A DNA stretch of 64,000 bases from Fremontodendron californicum (taxonomy: Eukaryota; Streptophyta; Magnoliopsida; Malvales; Malvaceae): NCBI GenBank assembly GCA_030761205.1, contig JAULJL010000018.1:13164501-13228500 (forward strand). Reading direction: 5' to 3'. The translations under genes and the position numbers were made by a program. Positions within the stretch are counted from its first letter, which is position 1, and each line of letters starts with the position of its first letter. Below are positions 19,927 through 31,881 of the stretch, piece after piece. A model generated the notes under the pieces. That model made no database searches. It was given only the letters and a program-made list of their open reading frames with translations, and was not told the DNA's origin.

Positions 19927-22900
19927 GATATGATATAATTTAAATGGCTTAGCATATTCTAAATGAAATGAAATATCCTAAGTTATATGATATATTCTAA
20001 ATGGAATAAAATGACCTAGGTAACATGATAAATTCTATATGAAATGTAATATCCTAAGTCATATGATACATTCTAAATGAAATAAAATATCCTCAGTGAC
20101 ATAGTATATTCTAAATGATGAAATGACCTAAGTAACATAATATATTCTACATGAAATGAAATGACCTAGGTAACATAATATATTCTATATGAAATGAAAT
20201 AATTTAAATGACATGGAAAATATAAATGATATGGCATATAACCTAAATAACATGAAACATAAAATAATGCTATCATATAATATGCATGGAAATAAAAATA
20301 AAAATAATAATGCATGAACATAGTATATGCTAAATAATATGACAAAAATAACTAAATAAAAAGCATAGGATTTCATGAAATATTTAAAACCATATTACAA
20401 ATAATAATATCAAAAATTTAAACCAAAGATAATAACACTATCATGAAAATTAAACATAGCGAAAATTACATATTATATAATATGCATGAATATGGAAAAT
20501 GCAATGCATGAGAATGTAATTTTTCCTTTAGTTAAAGAAATCCGTATATCTAAAAAGATATCCGGCTACCTTAGGAAAAAATATCAAATTAAATATTCTA
20601 AAACCAAAATACTTTGTGATTGTTTGAAAACAATTTTGAAAGGCTTAGATTAAAAATAAAAACTTAGTTGAACCATTTTTAAATGGCTCTAATTTCCTAA
20701 GTTTAAAATCCTGGACTTAATCACCCTTAACCCGAGACTTAAAAAATCATTTTTAGAGTTTAAAAAGGCTTAAAAACTACCCTAAGTCAGTAGCTAAACT
20801 TCCTAATAAGTCCCCTCTAAGTAACTTAACCAAAACAGAAAAATGCTTTTCCTTCAAATTCAATTTTGCCTCCACTGTCCAGTTTTGAAGCATGATTTTT
20901 TACCCTATTTTTAAAAAATCAAAAAAAAATATGAAAACAATACTGGAAACTCGGGACATGTAAAAATACATGGGAAAAAATCTTCTTAATTTTTTTGATT
21001 AAATATGACTGCCCAAAAAAATCGGGAAATTACGAGTACTGGGTGAAAAAACTGTTTTGCCAAAACACATTCTTTTGCCTTTGATAAAATCATTTAAAAA
21101 TCAAAGTAAAAATATTAGAGACTTGCTAAAAGACTCACAAACAGTAGCTAACACTTTTGAAAAATTAGGCAAAAAATTGGCTAAGTAAAAAAAATCACAA
21201 AGGTAGAATAATCAATTTGACAACTCTTTAATTTTCCACAAGTATGCTCAAGAGAGCATGACTTTGAACCATTGATTGGCCTAAGTCATAAGTCAAGTGG
21301 CAAGGACATGAAATACATGAAAAATACAGCAAATATGATGCATGAAATGTATGATTTAAAACCTAAATGACATGAAAAATGCATGGCATCAATAAAATGA
21401 CCTAGACTTAAATGAACTTGCATGGCATTTAATGCAACCTATGTCTAAAATGCATGAATATGCATGACAAAACAACCCAATTCTAAACCTAAAATATGCA
21501 TGGCAATAACACAAACACATGGTATGCTTAAACAAAATACTCAAACAAATATCATGAAAATGCAAACCTATCAACTAACATAATAAAAATGCACACACAA
21601 AGCAAACAATATGAAGTGGCCGACTGTCCTCATGTTTAAAATGAGCATGGCATTTTCAGAAACACATGATATACTAACATGCTTAGCTAAAGAATAACAC
21701 TCAAATCATGCAAATATAAAGTAAAGGATGAAAACAATAAGCATTTTCACAAACACAACAAACTTAAACATTTTGAAAACAGAAAATCAAAATGCAAGAA
21801 TAGTAAAATAAACATGATAAGAGACTCAAAAATGGAAATAAGCAAGAAACCAAATTAAAACAAGCTTTAAGTTTATGTATTAGAAGAAGATTTAAAGCAT
21901 CAAAACTTATTAAATATCAAGAATAACATGAAATAACAAAGCAAAACAGCAACTCTAGAAAATACTAGGCCATTCGGCCAATCCAAAAACAAGAGGAAAA
22001 AATATTTTCGAAAGCTTTTTACAAGAAAGAAATAAGAAGGAACTTAAAGAAGAACATTAAAAACACTTATTTAAAAAGAGAAATCAAAAGAAACTCACCA
22101 AAATAATAATCAAAATAGAAAATCAAGAATGGAAAATCAAGAATGGAAAATCAAAGAAAGTGCAAGAGTATGGTGCTTAAAGCAACCTCTAGAAGCTATC
22201 TTTCAAGCTTTTCTCTTCTAACTTTTTTTTTTTTTTCTAAACTTTTCTTTTTGCCTTTCAACAATGGAGAGAAAAATTAGCAAAAAACAAGAGAGAATAG
22301 AGAGTGAATAGCTGAAAATGAAAGAGAGAATGCTCCCCTTGTAGTGTGGCCGAATGGCCCCCTAGGCTAGGATGTTGTCATTTTTCATTCAACCAATTTC
22401 CATCCAAAGGCTATTGATCCAAGATGTTTAAAACATGAAATTATCACCCTTAGATTAGGCCATTAGCTATCCACAATTATAGTTGATCAAGAATCTTAAG
22501 CCATTATGTCGACACTCTCCCTCTTCATGCATTGGTCCATGTGGCTTATTTGCAAAGGCTTGATCAAAAAATAACTATCTTCCTATTCACTGTTGGCCTT
22601 TTGATTAAAAAATCAGAAATTACCTACCTATCCTTGGGCCTTGGCCAGCCAACCCCCTTCTTCTAGCCCATCTTTCATTTTTTTAAAAGGCAAGAAGAGC
22701 CCTTTTCGATTTCTTGGGTAAAATGACCTTTTTGCCCCCTGAACATAAATAAATGGTAAACGGACTTCAAATTCAAATTTTATTTTTTCAATACTTTCAA
22801 ATAATAAAAAATTGAATTCTGGAAGTTTTCAAAATTTTTCGAGTCCATTTGCTATTTATTTGGATTTTTCTTCCAAAATTGCCCTTTATGAACCCAAACT

Positions 22901-23850
22901 TTACCATTTTTTAAACGAGCTCCAAATCCAAATTTTTCTTCACCAATCTCTTCCAAATAATTTAAAAGTGTGATCTGGAAGTTTTCATAGTTTTTGGAAC
23001 TCATTTGGTATTTTTCGGGATTTATTTGCTTGAATTACTACATAGGGGGCCCGGGATTTGGCCATTTTGCAAACGAACTCCGAATCCAGATTTTATTTTG
23101 CCAATCTCTTCCAAATAATTTAAAAATGAGATTGGCAAATTTTCAAAAAAAAAATTGGAGTTCATTTGTTATTTTTCCCAAATTTTCCAATTTTGCCCTT
23201 TTAGCTCCGAAACCCGATTTTGCTCAAAAGAAGTTCGATTTTCTGATTTTCTTCGAACTGAGCTTTGGGCTATCCTTTTTAATCACTCCACATCCATTAG
23301 GGTCCTTGTCTTACCGAATTGGGCCATTTCTAGAATTATTCCCAATTTCACCGAAATCCACCAAAAACCCTAATTCTCGATTTTCTTCCGGATTGACTTT
23401 TCTTTCAGTTTTTCTTTCAAGTGGCTTCTCCGTTACCTGTAGTCAGTGCTTATCTTTCATTTTGAACCTTCAATTTCGACCAATTCAATCGTTTAAGCAC
23501 TATTCCCTAAATTTCCCGGATTAGGGTTTTCTTTCTACTGAATCTCCATAACCCAACTTTTGAACTCTATATCTTCGGATGTAGACCTCAGATTATCAAA
23601 ATTCTTTCGGCATTTTTCAATTGAACTTCAAATCTTAATTTTGAAAGTGGGTTAACTTTTTTAGTAGTTGACTTTTTAATGTTGACTTTCTAGTTGACTT
23701 TTTTCAAGTTTGTCTTTTCATGCTTGCCTTCTTAGACTAAGTCCTGGAGTACCACCTGCAGGATGAAAGAAGTCTTTTTACATTCTGAAACATCAATTTA
23801 GAAAGAAAACATACCTGTTTTAGTGGTCCGGACAAAATTAGGTGTCTACG
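19927..23850 (-). repeat. 3' LTR of element B, truncated by element A
   Basis: Colinear with 37998-41923. Begins (minus) CGTAGACACC, one change from TGTAGACACC. The left end abuts the LTR of A at 19926/19927. It contains about 40-bp subrepeats (ACCTAGGTAACATAATATAT, 19930-20200). No gene is credible inside. Confidence 0.88.
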
Positions 23851-24110
23851 GCTGCATCTCTTTGGCTATTGCTGAGAATCAGGAAAAGATAAACAAATAC
23901 TAATTTTATCCGGTTAGTGAAATCACATGTGAAGGGAACAGAAAGGGGTTTTCTTTTTTCATTTTTCTTTTCATTTTTTCATTTTTTGATAGAAAAACTA
24001 TAAATAGAAGATATTGTCCTTAAAATGAATTCCCTGACTAATCAAGGCTCGACCCGTTATAAGGAAACGAGTTCGATTTGCAAGAGAAAAAAAGACCTCG
24101 ACGATGGTCT
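23851..24110 (-). other. PPT and distal 3' UTR of element B
   Basis: On the minus strand, AGCAATAGCCAAAGAGATGCAGC abuts the LTR, matching A's PPT region with changes. An A/T-rich run and one TCGAGCCTTG unit follow. Confidence 0.6.
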
Positions 24111-24119
24111 CGAGGGCTT

Positions 24120-24350
24120 AACCTGTCTTGTGCTAAGCTGCGTTTAAAATTCTGGGTATCTCCTTCAGAAGCTTCGGCTATCACCACCAAAGACTTGCTC
24201 AAGCAAATGTTAAACTCTGGATATCTCCACCAGAGGCTTTGGCTATCACCACAAAAGACTTGTTCAAGCAAATGTAAAACTCTGGATATCTCCACCAGAG
24301 GCTTTGGTTATCACCACCAAATACTTGTTCAAGCAAATGTAAAAACTCTA
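24120..24350 (-). repeat. Tandem array, about 61-bp unit, element B 3' UTR
   Basis: About 3.5 copies of a unit with CTGGATATCTCCACCAGAGG and TTGTTCAAGCAAATG (plus-strand text). It is not present in A at the equivalent place. Confidence 0.85.
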
Positions 24351-24359
24351 GAAACTTAT

Positions 24360-24590
24360 GCCTGAAGGTCTTAAAAATGGTGCCTGGAGGCCTTACTCGT
24401 GATTTGAAAAAAATGCGTTGTATGCGACTTTAACAATAATGCCCAGAGGTCTTAAGAATGGTGCCCGGAGGCCTTACTCGTGAGTTAAAAAAATGCACTG
24501 TAAGCGACTTTTAAAATGATGCCCGGAGGTCTTAAGAATGGCGCCCGGAGGTCTTACCCGTGATTTGAAAATACCTTGACGATGGTCTCA
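24360..24590 (-). repeat. Tandem array, about 90-bp unit, element B 3' UTR
   Basis: About 2.5 copies containing GCCCGGAGGTCTTAAGAATG and ACTCGTGA..AAAAAATGC. It shares the GGAGGTCTTA word with A (as TAAGACCTTCGGGC) and F. Confidence 0.8.
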
Positions 24591-25190
24591 AGGCTCGACT
24601 CATTTGATAAACAGAATGAATTCGATTTAAAACAAAAGAAAATACCTCGATGGTGGTCTCAAGCCTCGACTCATTTGATAAAATAGAATGAATTCGATTT
24701 AAACAAAAGGAAATACCTCGACGGTGGTCTCAAGGATTGACTCATTTGATAAAGCAGAATGAATTCGACTTAAAACAAAAGGAAATACCTCGGCAGTGGT
24801 CTCAAGGCTCGACTCATTTGATAAAACAGAATGAATTCGATTTAAAACAAAAGGAAATACCTCGACGGTGGTCTCAAGGCTCAACTCATTTGATAAAACA
24901 GAATGAATTTGATTTAAAACAAAAGGAAATACCTTGACGGTGGTCTCAAGGTTTGACTCATTTGATAAAACATAATGAATTCAATTTAAAACAAAAGGAA
25001 ATACTAAGAATGATTCTGGGTTTGGTTCATTTGGAAAAAATAAATTTAACTTGAAAATGAAAGGATAGTACCTCGTCGGCGGTCTCGGGGCTCGACTTAT
25101 TTGAGAAGCAAAATGAGTTCAATTTGGAAAGGAAACGTACCTCGATGGTGATCTCGGGGCTCAACTCGTTTGAAAAATAGAACGAGCTCA
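24580..25190 (-). repeat. Tandem array, about 68-70-bp unit, element B 3' UTR
   Basis: Around nine copies of GGTCTCAAGGCTCGACTCAT...GAATGAATTCGATTTAAAAC, increasingly degenerate toward 25190. It is the counterpart of A 17050-17270, which has only about three copies. Confidence 0.88.
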
Positions 25191-25199
25191 CTTTGGGGA

Positions 25200-26211
25200 A
25201 GTCCAAGTTTTCTTGATTTTTGCAATGTTAGCTAAATGCAATGATGAGAATGACATGCTTTGCAAATGCTTGTATGTTTCCTAAGGATGAATGCAATGAA
25301 ATGATTGTGTCATGATTTTTAATCCATGGTTTCTTTGAGGTTCACAAATTATCCGACTTCATGACGGAGTCTTCAATTGTTCATTGATGCCCCACTTAAG
25401 GAATCCTTCACTCAAGATAACTTGTCAAACAGTCTCAGTTTTTGACTTTCGCTGAAATTTACAGATTTTCTGACTTCGTGATGGAGTCTCCAACACGTTC
25501 ACTGTTTTCTTTTCTTGGTGAACTTTCCAAACCTTTCCCAAGATTTAAATATATTCCTTAGTAATACTCTGAAATCCTTTAATTTAATGATTTTTTATTA
25601 CTAATCATCATTCAGTTTAATAAGAATCATAATGCATCTCAAAAATGTATGAAAGAAAATATGAATCAAGCAAAAAATTGTCATGAAAAGGATAACAAGA
25701 ATTTATTGCAAGAAATGTTTTAAAATAGTAAAAATAAATGTCAAGGATATAAGAAACAAATGTAAAGTTATAGGTTTTAGGTGCCCCGGATGCGAAATAT
25801 CTTGGACCCCTCATTTTCAAACCATCTGAAATTTCTCTTGAACAAGCAATTTACTTGGGTAATCTCTCGACTTCCGTAGTTTCATCAGACTCAGTTGTTC
25901 CTCTTTCCTCTTATTGTAGATACTTTCTCCCCCTTTACACGGAGCATCGGTTCAAACTTTAAATTAGTACCTGAGCCGCCCTTTGCGGGTTTTCAACTCA
26001 AGTGTCCTCCATTCAGTATTAAGTAGCCTTTTACGAGTTTTTGGCTTAAACCTCTCCTTTTACATTTTTTTTTCATTTTCATTTTTTTATATTCTACCAT
26101 GCATCTGAGAAATATAAATGTTTCCAAGGTAGAAATGTCCATTCAAAAGATGGGATAAATTCTGAGAATAACCTTCCAAATTAAATATTCATGCTTGATC
26201 AAAATGGGCTT
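25200..26211 (-). other. Proximal 3' UTR of element B
   Basis: Aligns with A 16040-17040. No gene seen. Confidence 0.6.
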
Positions 26212-26418
26212 TTAAAGCACGTAATGTAGGCCAAGGTTTAGGTTTAGAAAGAAAGGATAAAATAGGCTCAAAAAGTGTTTAAGGGTGATTGAATCAAGGA
26301 TCATTTGCTGATGAGAACTTATTCTTGAAACATTTATCCCTTTTTTGGACTTTTTTTTTTTTTTTTTGCTTTGTTGGCTTTTATTTGCCACATTTTCCGA
26401 TGGCTTTCTTTTTGCCAT
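26212..26418 (-). CDS. Small basic ORF in 3' UTR, conserved with element A (function unknown)
   Basis: 68 codons, M-A-K-R-K-P, a Lys run in the middle, ending L-G-L-H-Y-V-L. See 15815-16039 for the A copy. Six residues shorter than A, mostly from the first half. Nothing recognised. Confidence 0.3.
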   Translation of the reverse strand: MAKRKPSENVANKSQQSKKKKKKSKKGINVSRISSHQQMILDSITLKHFLSLFYPFFLNLNLGLHYVL

Positions 26419-26649
26419 GATTTTTTTATTATTTTCCTTGCACTTGCCCTCCAGTGTAGAGGGTGATCCTTGATCAAGATTTAAAGAAAAGAATAATTCC
26501 TAAGGCTCAAAGGGGTGACTAAGGATAATTTCTTCTTAGTGAAAAGAATATGGAAGATGGCCATTCATCATATCAAGCATGAATATTTTCATTAAAAAGC
26601 AATCCACAGGGGAGATAGATATATAGAATTTCCATTTTCACACTTGGAA

Positions 26650-28107
26650 TTATTTAAATTTCCATGTGCACAGCATCACACTTTTTTTTAAAGCATAATA
26701 CTTTTTCAGTTCATCAGCATTCACGGGATTTCTGAAATCTTCTCCGTCCATCCGAGTTAAAATCAATGCTCCTCCAGAAAAAGCTCTTTTTACCACATAG
26801 GGTCCTTCCCAATTCGGAGCCCACTTTCCTCGCGGCTCCTTCATTATAGAGAGAATTTTCCTCAATACCAATGCCCCCTCTCGGAACTGTCTAGGACTAA
26901 CTTTCTTGTTATGGGCTCGAATCATCCTTTTCTGATACAACTGCCTGTGACAAATTGCTTTAAATCTTTTCTCCTCAATGAGATTCAACTGTTCATAACG
27001 AGCTTTAACCCATTTTGCTTCCTCTAGGCCAACTTCTATCAAAACCCGAAGTGAAGGGATCTCAACTTCAATAGATAGCACTGCTTCCATCCCGTATACC
27101 AAAGAAAACGGCGTTGCCCCTGTAGATGTGCGGACCGAAGTACGATATGCATGAAGAGCAAAAGGCAAGATCTCATGCCAATCCTTGTACACATCGGTCA
27201 TCTTCTCAATAATCTTCTTGATGTTCTTATTGGCTGCTTCTACTGCCCCATTCATCTTCGGACCATAAGGTGCCGAATTATGATGTGTGATCTTGAAATG
27301 AGTACACACTTCTCTCATCATCGTATTGTTCAAATTGAGAGCATTATCAGAAATAATTTTTGCTGGCAATCCGTAACAGCATATGATTTCTTTCTTAACA
27401 AATCTGCATACCACCAACTTTGTTACATTCGCATAGGTACCAGCTTCTACCCACTTTGTGAAATAATCTATGGCCACCAAGATGAAACGATGTCCATTTG
27501 AAGCATTCGGGGTAATAGGCCCGATCATATCCATTCCCTACATTGAAAAGGGCCATGGTGCAATCATGACATGTAATGGCGATGGCGGCACATGAATCTT
27601 ATCTGCGTATATCTGGAATTTATGGCACTTTCGAGAATAACTGATACAATCTCCTTCCATTGTCAACCAATAATACCCTACCCTCATAATCTGCTTAGCA
27701 AGCATGTGACCATTAGCATTAGTGCCACATATCCCTTCATGGACATCTTCTATAATTCTTCGAGCTTCGACAGATTCGACACATCTCAACAGGACTTGGT
27801 CTTTTCCTTTCTTGTAGAGAATTTTACTGTCTAGAACAAAACCCATTACTAGCCTTCTCAAAGTCCTCTTGTTATTTTCTGTTGCTTGTTATGGATACTG
27901 TTGACTCTTGATGTATTGCAAGATGTCATTATACCGAGGGAGGCCATCTACTTTTTCTTCAATACTCAGACAGTGGGCAGGAGACTCATATATACTCATC
28001 TTTATTGGTTCAACTTCAGCCCCTTCATTCACTTTAAACATTGATGACAAAGTAGCCAGGGCATCTGCCATTCGGTTTTCTTGTCGAGGGAAGTAATTGA
28101 AATTCAC
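26650..28107 (-). pseudogene. End of second RNase H and integrase, element B
   Basis: The reading starts with F-P-R-Q-E-N-R-M-A-D-A-L-A-T-L and passes a TAA near 27890. The zinc-binding region has H-E-G-I-C-G-T-N-A-N-G and C-H-K-F-Q (second-to-last Cys changed to Phe). A TAG near 27540 replaces a Trp codon just before the core. From M-D-M-I-G-P (27534) to the TAA at 26650 the frame is open for 294 codons, with I-I-S-D-N and G-A-V-E-A-A-N-K supplying the second Asp and the Glu, and W-E-G-P-Y-V-V in the C-terminal domain. It is the best preserved catalytic domain of either Ogre-like copy. Confidence 0.88.
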
Positions 28108-30148
28108 TTCTTTAAATTCCTCCGATAAACTCAGTATGAGTTCTCAGTATCGGATTAGCTTTGTATCTCGGGTTTCCCATTCTCCCCGTAGCTGGTATAT
28201 CACTAGGGCTGAGTCTCCAAAAACTTCCAATACTTTGATCTTTTTGTCCACTGCAGCACGAAGGCCTATAGTACACGCTTCATACTCGGCAGTATTGTTT
28301 GTACAATCAAAATCCAATCTAGCAGTGAAAGAATAATAATCTTCTTCTGGGATATAAGGAAGGCACCGATTTAGTGCCCCATGGCATTAGATGCACCATC
28401 AAAGTACATTTTCCATACTTTCTTTTTCAGGGGAAACTCATCTGCTTGTGAAACATACATCAAATATTCATCCGGGAAGTCAAAGCTCAACGACTCATAA
28501 TTTTCCACTGCCCGACTTGCTAAGAATTCAGCCACAGCACTGCCTTTGATAGCTTTTTGACTTACATATACAATGTCGTACTCTGATAATAAAACCTTCC
28601 ATCTTGCCATCCTCCCTGACAAAGAAGGTGCTTCCAACATGTACTTGATTGGATCTAGCTTTGCAATCAACCATGTTGTGTGGTACAACATGTACTGTCT
28701 GAGTCTTTGAGCAGTCCAAGCTAAGGCACAGCACAACTTTTCTACCGACGAATATTTCAACTCATAATCTGTGAACTTCTTGTTGAGGTAGTAAACTGCC
28801 TGTTCTTTCTTTCCAGTCTCATCAAGCTGCCCCAAAACACAACCCATGGATCTCTCAAATACTGATAAATACAGTATCATTGGTTTATCCGAAATAGGTG
28901 GCATTAATACTGGTGGGTTGGATAGATAGTGTTTAACCTTTTCAATTGCAATATAACAACCTTCATCCCATTCTCCTAGATCACATTTTCAAAGTAACTT
29001 AAATATTGGATCACATTTGTCATTAACTGAGAAATAAACAGACCAATGTAATTCAATCTCCCCTGAAAGCCTCTTACTTCCTTTTGAGTACGAGGTGGTG
29101 GCAAATTTTGAATGGCCATTACTTTATCCGGGTCAATCTCAATTCCTCTTTTGCTGAAGATAAAAACCAACTATTTTCCCGAGGTGACTCCAAAAGTGCA
29201 TTTTGTCGGATTTCGCTTGAGTCTAAACTTCCTTAGTCGTTCGAAAAGCTTCTTAAGATTCACAATATGCTCTTCTTCTCCTTGTGACTTTGCAATCATA
29301 TCATCAACATAGACCTCAATCCCTTTACGCATCATATCATGAAAAACAAGGTCACCATGGCTCTCTGATATGTTGCCCCAGCATTCTTCAACCCAAATGG
29401 CATTACCTTGTAGCAGATGGTTCCCCACATTGTAACAAATATGGCTTTCTCCATATCTTCCGGTGTCATCTTGATCTGATTGTATCCTGAGAATTCGTCC
29501 ATGAATGAAAATAAAGAACTATTCGTCGTATTATCCACCAGAGTATCAATATAGGGCAAAGGGAAATTATCTTTAGGGCTGGACTTATTCAAATCTCTGT
29601 AATCAATGGACATCCGCACCTTGCCATCCTTTATTGGTACTGGAATAATATTTGCCACCCATTTTGGATATTTTGCCACCTCTAAGAATCTAGCATCAAA
29701 TTGCTTCTTCACCTCCTCTTTTATCTTTAACAGCATGTCTGGCCTCATTCTTCTCAACTTTTGCTGAGCTGGCTTGCATTCTGGCCTTAAAGGGAGCTTA
29801 TGAACCACAATATCCGTATGCAACCCATGTATGTCTTGGTAAGACCATGCAAATACATCCACATATTCCTGGAGTAAGGCTATCAATTCACTGTTTATTG
29901 ATGATGACAATGAAGTTCCGATTTTAATTTCCTTTATCTCTTCACCATTTCCCAGATTTATCATTTCCAATAATTTCTTATGAAGAAGTACTTGTTTCTC
30001 CTCTTGTTCTATTTTCCTTAATAGATCCAGAGGTAGACCATAATCCTTAGTATCTTCGTTAGCCTCAAAATCACCCGTGCAAATGGGTTTTTCAAAATTA
30101 ATTCCAGAATTACTGATAGGAAGGTCCTCATATTCCGCATCCGTACAC
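28108..30148 (-). pseudogene. RT, RNase H and start of second RNase H, element B
   Basis: RT motifs R-M-S-I-D-Y-R-D-L-N, F-S-F-M-D-E-F-S-G-Y and P-F-G-L-K-N-A are followed by a T-run frameshift near 29340. Y-V-D-D is intact in the next frame (near 29305). A TAG near 29171 and a shift near 28980 precede the RNase H (S-S-V-E-K-L-C-C-A-L-A-W-T). The second RNase H starts M-Y-F-D-G-A-S-N. Around 28111 lies the uninterrupted sequence where A carries the LOG element. Confidence 0.87.
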
Positions 30149-30374
30149 CTGTAAATAGGTGGAGAAGAAATAATATAGGAAAATATATAATGAAAACAAA
30201 AATAACAAAAATGAAAGAATATGGGACACATCAATATGCATAAAATGCATTGTGCTTGTTATTTATTGAATGAAAATTTTTAAACAAAAAGCCCATTACA
30301 GAAAAAAAATTCTTAATATCTCTGGGTAAAGATAATTAAAATTGTTTTTTTTAAAGTATTACGTTGGAATAAAC
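30149..30374 (-). other. Predicted Ogre-type intron, element B
   Basis: Minus-strand GT at 30374-30373 and TTTACAG ending at 30149, 226 bases, same length and phase as in A. Confidence 0.65.
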
Positions 30375-31881
30375 TTAAAAATTATGGGCAACTCAGTCGC
30401 ACTCCAATTGGTTAGTCTATATCCTGGTGGACAAGGTCGCACCATCCAGTTCACATTGTCACTTTCCATCCCTTTTTTCCCAGTCAAGCAAATCACCATA
30501 TCCTGAATCTGCCCTCCTTTATTCACATGGAATTTTTCACAAGCTTGCTCGATCATTATGAGTACATCCTCTGAATTCTTTTCTCTGAATAGAAAACCAG
30601 CAGAGCGGAAGTTGTGAAGGATTGGTGGAAAAGTCATGAGTTCCCGTTCAATATCCATACCCGCGAGACGGGCCATCCTCCTTTGTCGGTTCCTTTCAAC
30701 TTGTTTCCTCCTCTCATAGGCCTTCGAAAGATACCCTAAGACAAACCGATCTTTCTTCCCACTGCTTCCATTGCTCGGGCCATCCTTTGAAGATATTTCC
30801 CAAGACCTTTTCCAGCCCTGCAGCCTTTTCCCACTGTGGTTCTTACTCCCAGCCTTGTGTTCTTGGACAACCTTGGTTTTGGAATTTTTCATCCTTCAGT
30901 GACAAAAACCGCATTTACAAATTCCAATGACTAAAAAAAACATTCTACGACATCTTCATTAGGTTCAACATAAGGAGATTCAGTAGATGCGGAGGCTATT
31001 CTGTCTTCTTCTCCTGATACAGTGACCAAACGGCCTTCCATCAGAAATTTCAGATTTTGGTGAAGAGACGAGGGACACCCCTGCTGAATGTATCCAAGGC
31101 CTTCCCAACAAGCAATTATAGGATGGATTAATATCCATGACCAGGAAGTTCACCGTATAGGTGCATGGTCCTATCTCTAGAGGAACCTCAATAGTTCCCA
31201 TTACCTCTCTCCTAGTATCATCGAAAGCCCTGACTACTGTGCAACTCGGTAACATATAAGACATATCAACTGGCAACTTAGACAGGGTTGCCAAGGGCAT
31301 TAAATTTAATGAAAACCATTATCCAGAAGCACCCTTGGTAGTATATGCCCCTTGCAGATGGGTGTTATGTGAAGAGCCTTTGTGGACCCAATACCATTGG
31401 GTGGTATTTCATCATAACTGAAAAATATATGGTCGTCTGCGGCAATGTTTCCCACCAGCCTGTCTAACTTTTCTACCGATATGTTGTTAGCCACGTATGC
31501 CTGATTCAACACTCTTAACAGGGTATTTTTGTGTGGCTCTGAGTTTAATAGCAAAGATAAGATGGAGATTCTTGTTGGCTGACGCTGCAATTGCTCAACC
31601 ACAATATACTCACTATGTTTTATGAACTTCAAAAACTCGCAGGCCTCTTTCCCGTTTACCGGCTTTTTTATCCTGTTTATCAGGGCTGATCCCTTCTCTG
31701 CTTCTTTTGACAAATCTATCTCAATATGGATTGGTTCAGTTGCTTTTTTCCCTTTGTCCATTCCTCCATCCTTTCTTGTTGATCCCTGTTCAACAACCTC
31801 AGGGGAATAACACCTTCCACTTCGTGTTAAGTGCCCCACACTTGGAATATCTTGCTGACTTGGAGACCCGGGCATAACCAT
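30375..31881 (-). pseudogene. pro: Protease and G-patch-like region, element B
   Basis: Protease start region I-S-I-L-S-L-L-L-N-S-E, then V-L-L-D-N-G where the frame breaks near 31306. The next frame gives M-P-L-A-T-L-S-K-L-P and N-C-L-L-G-R-P-W. A further break near 30980 leads to the basic G-patch-like part (R-F-V-L-G-Y) and the end P-C-P-P-G-Y-R-L-T-N-W. D of D-N-G is kept, unlike A. Confidence 0.8.

Noticed and set aside
22994..23524. 176-codon ORF in the B LTR
   Set aside because: On the opposite strand to B's transcription, with a biased Phe/Leu/Ser/Pro content, and broken in the other LTR copies; it is LTR sequence, not a gene.
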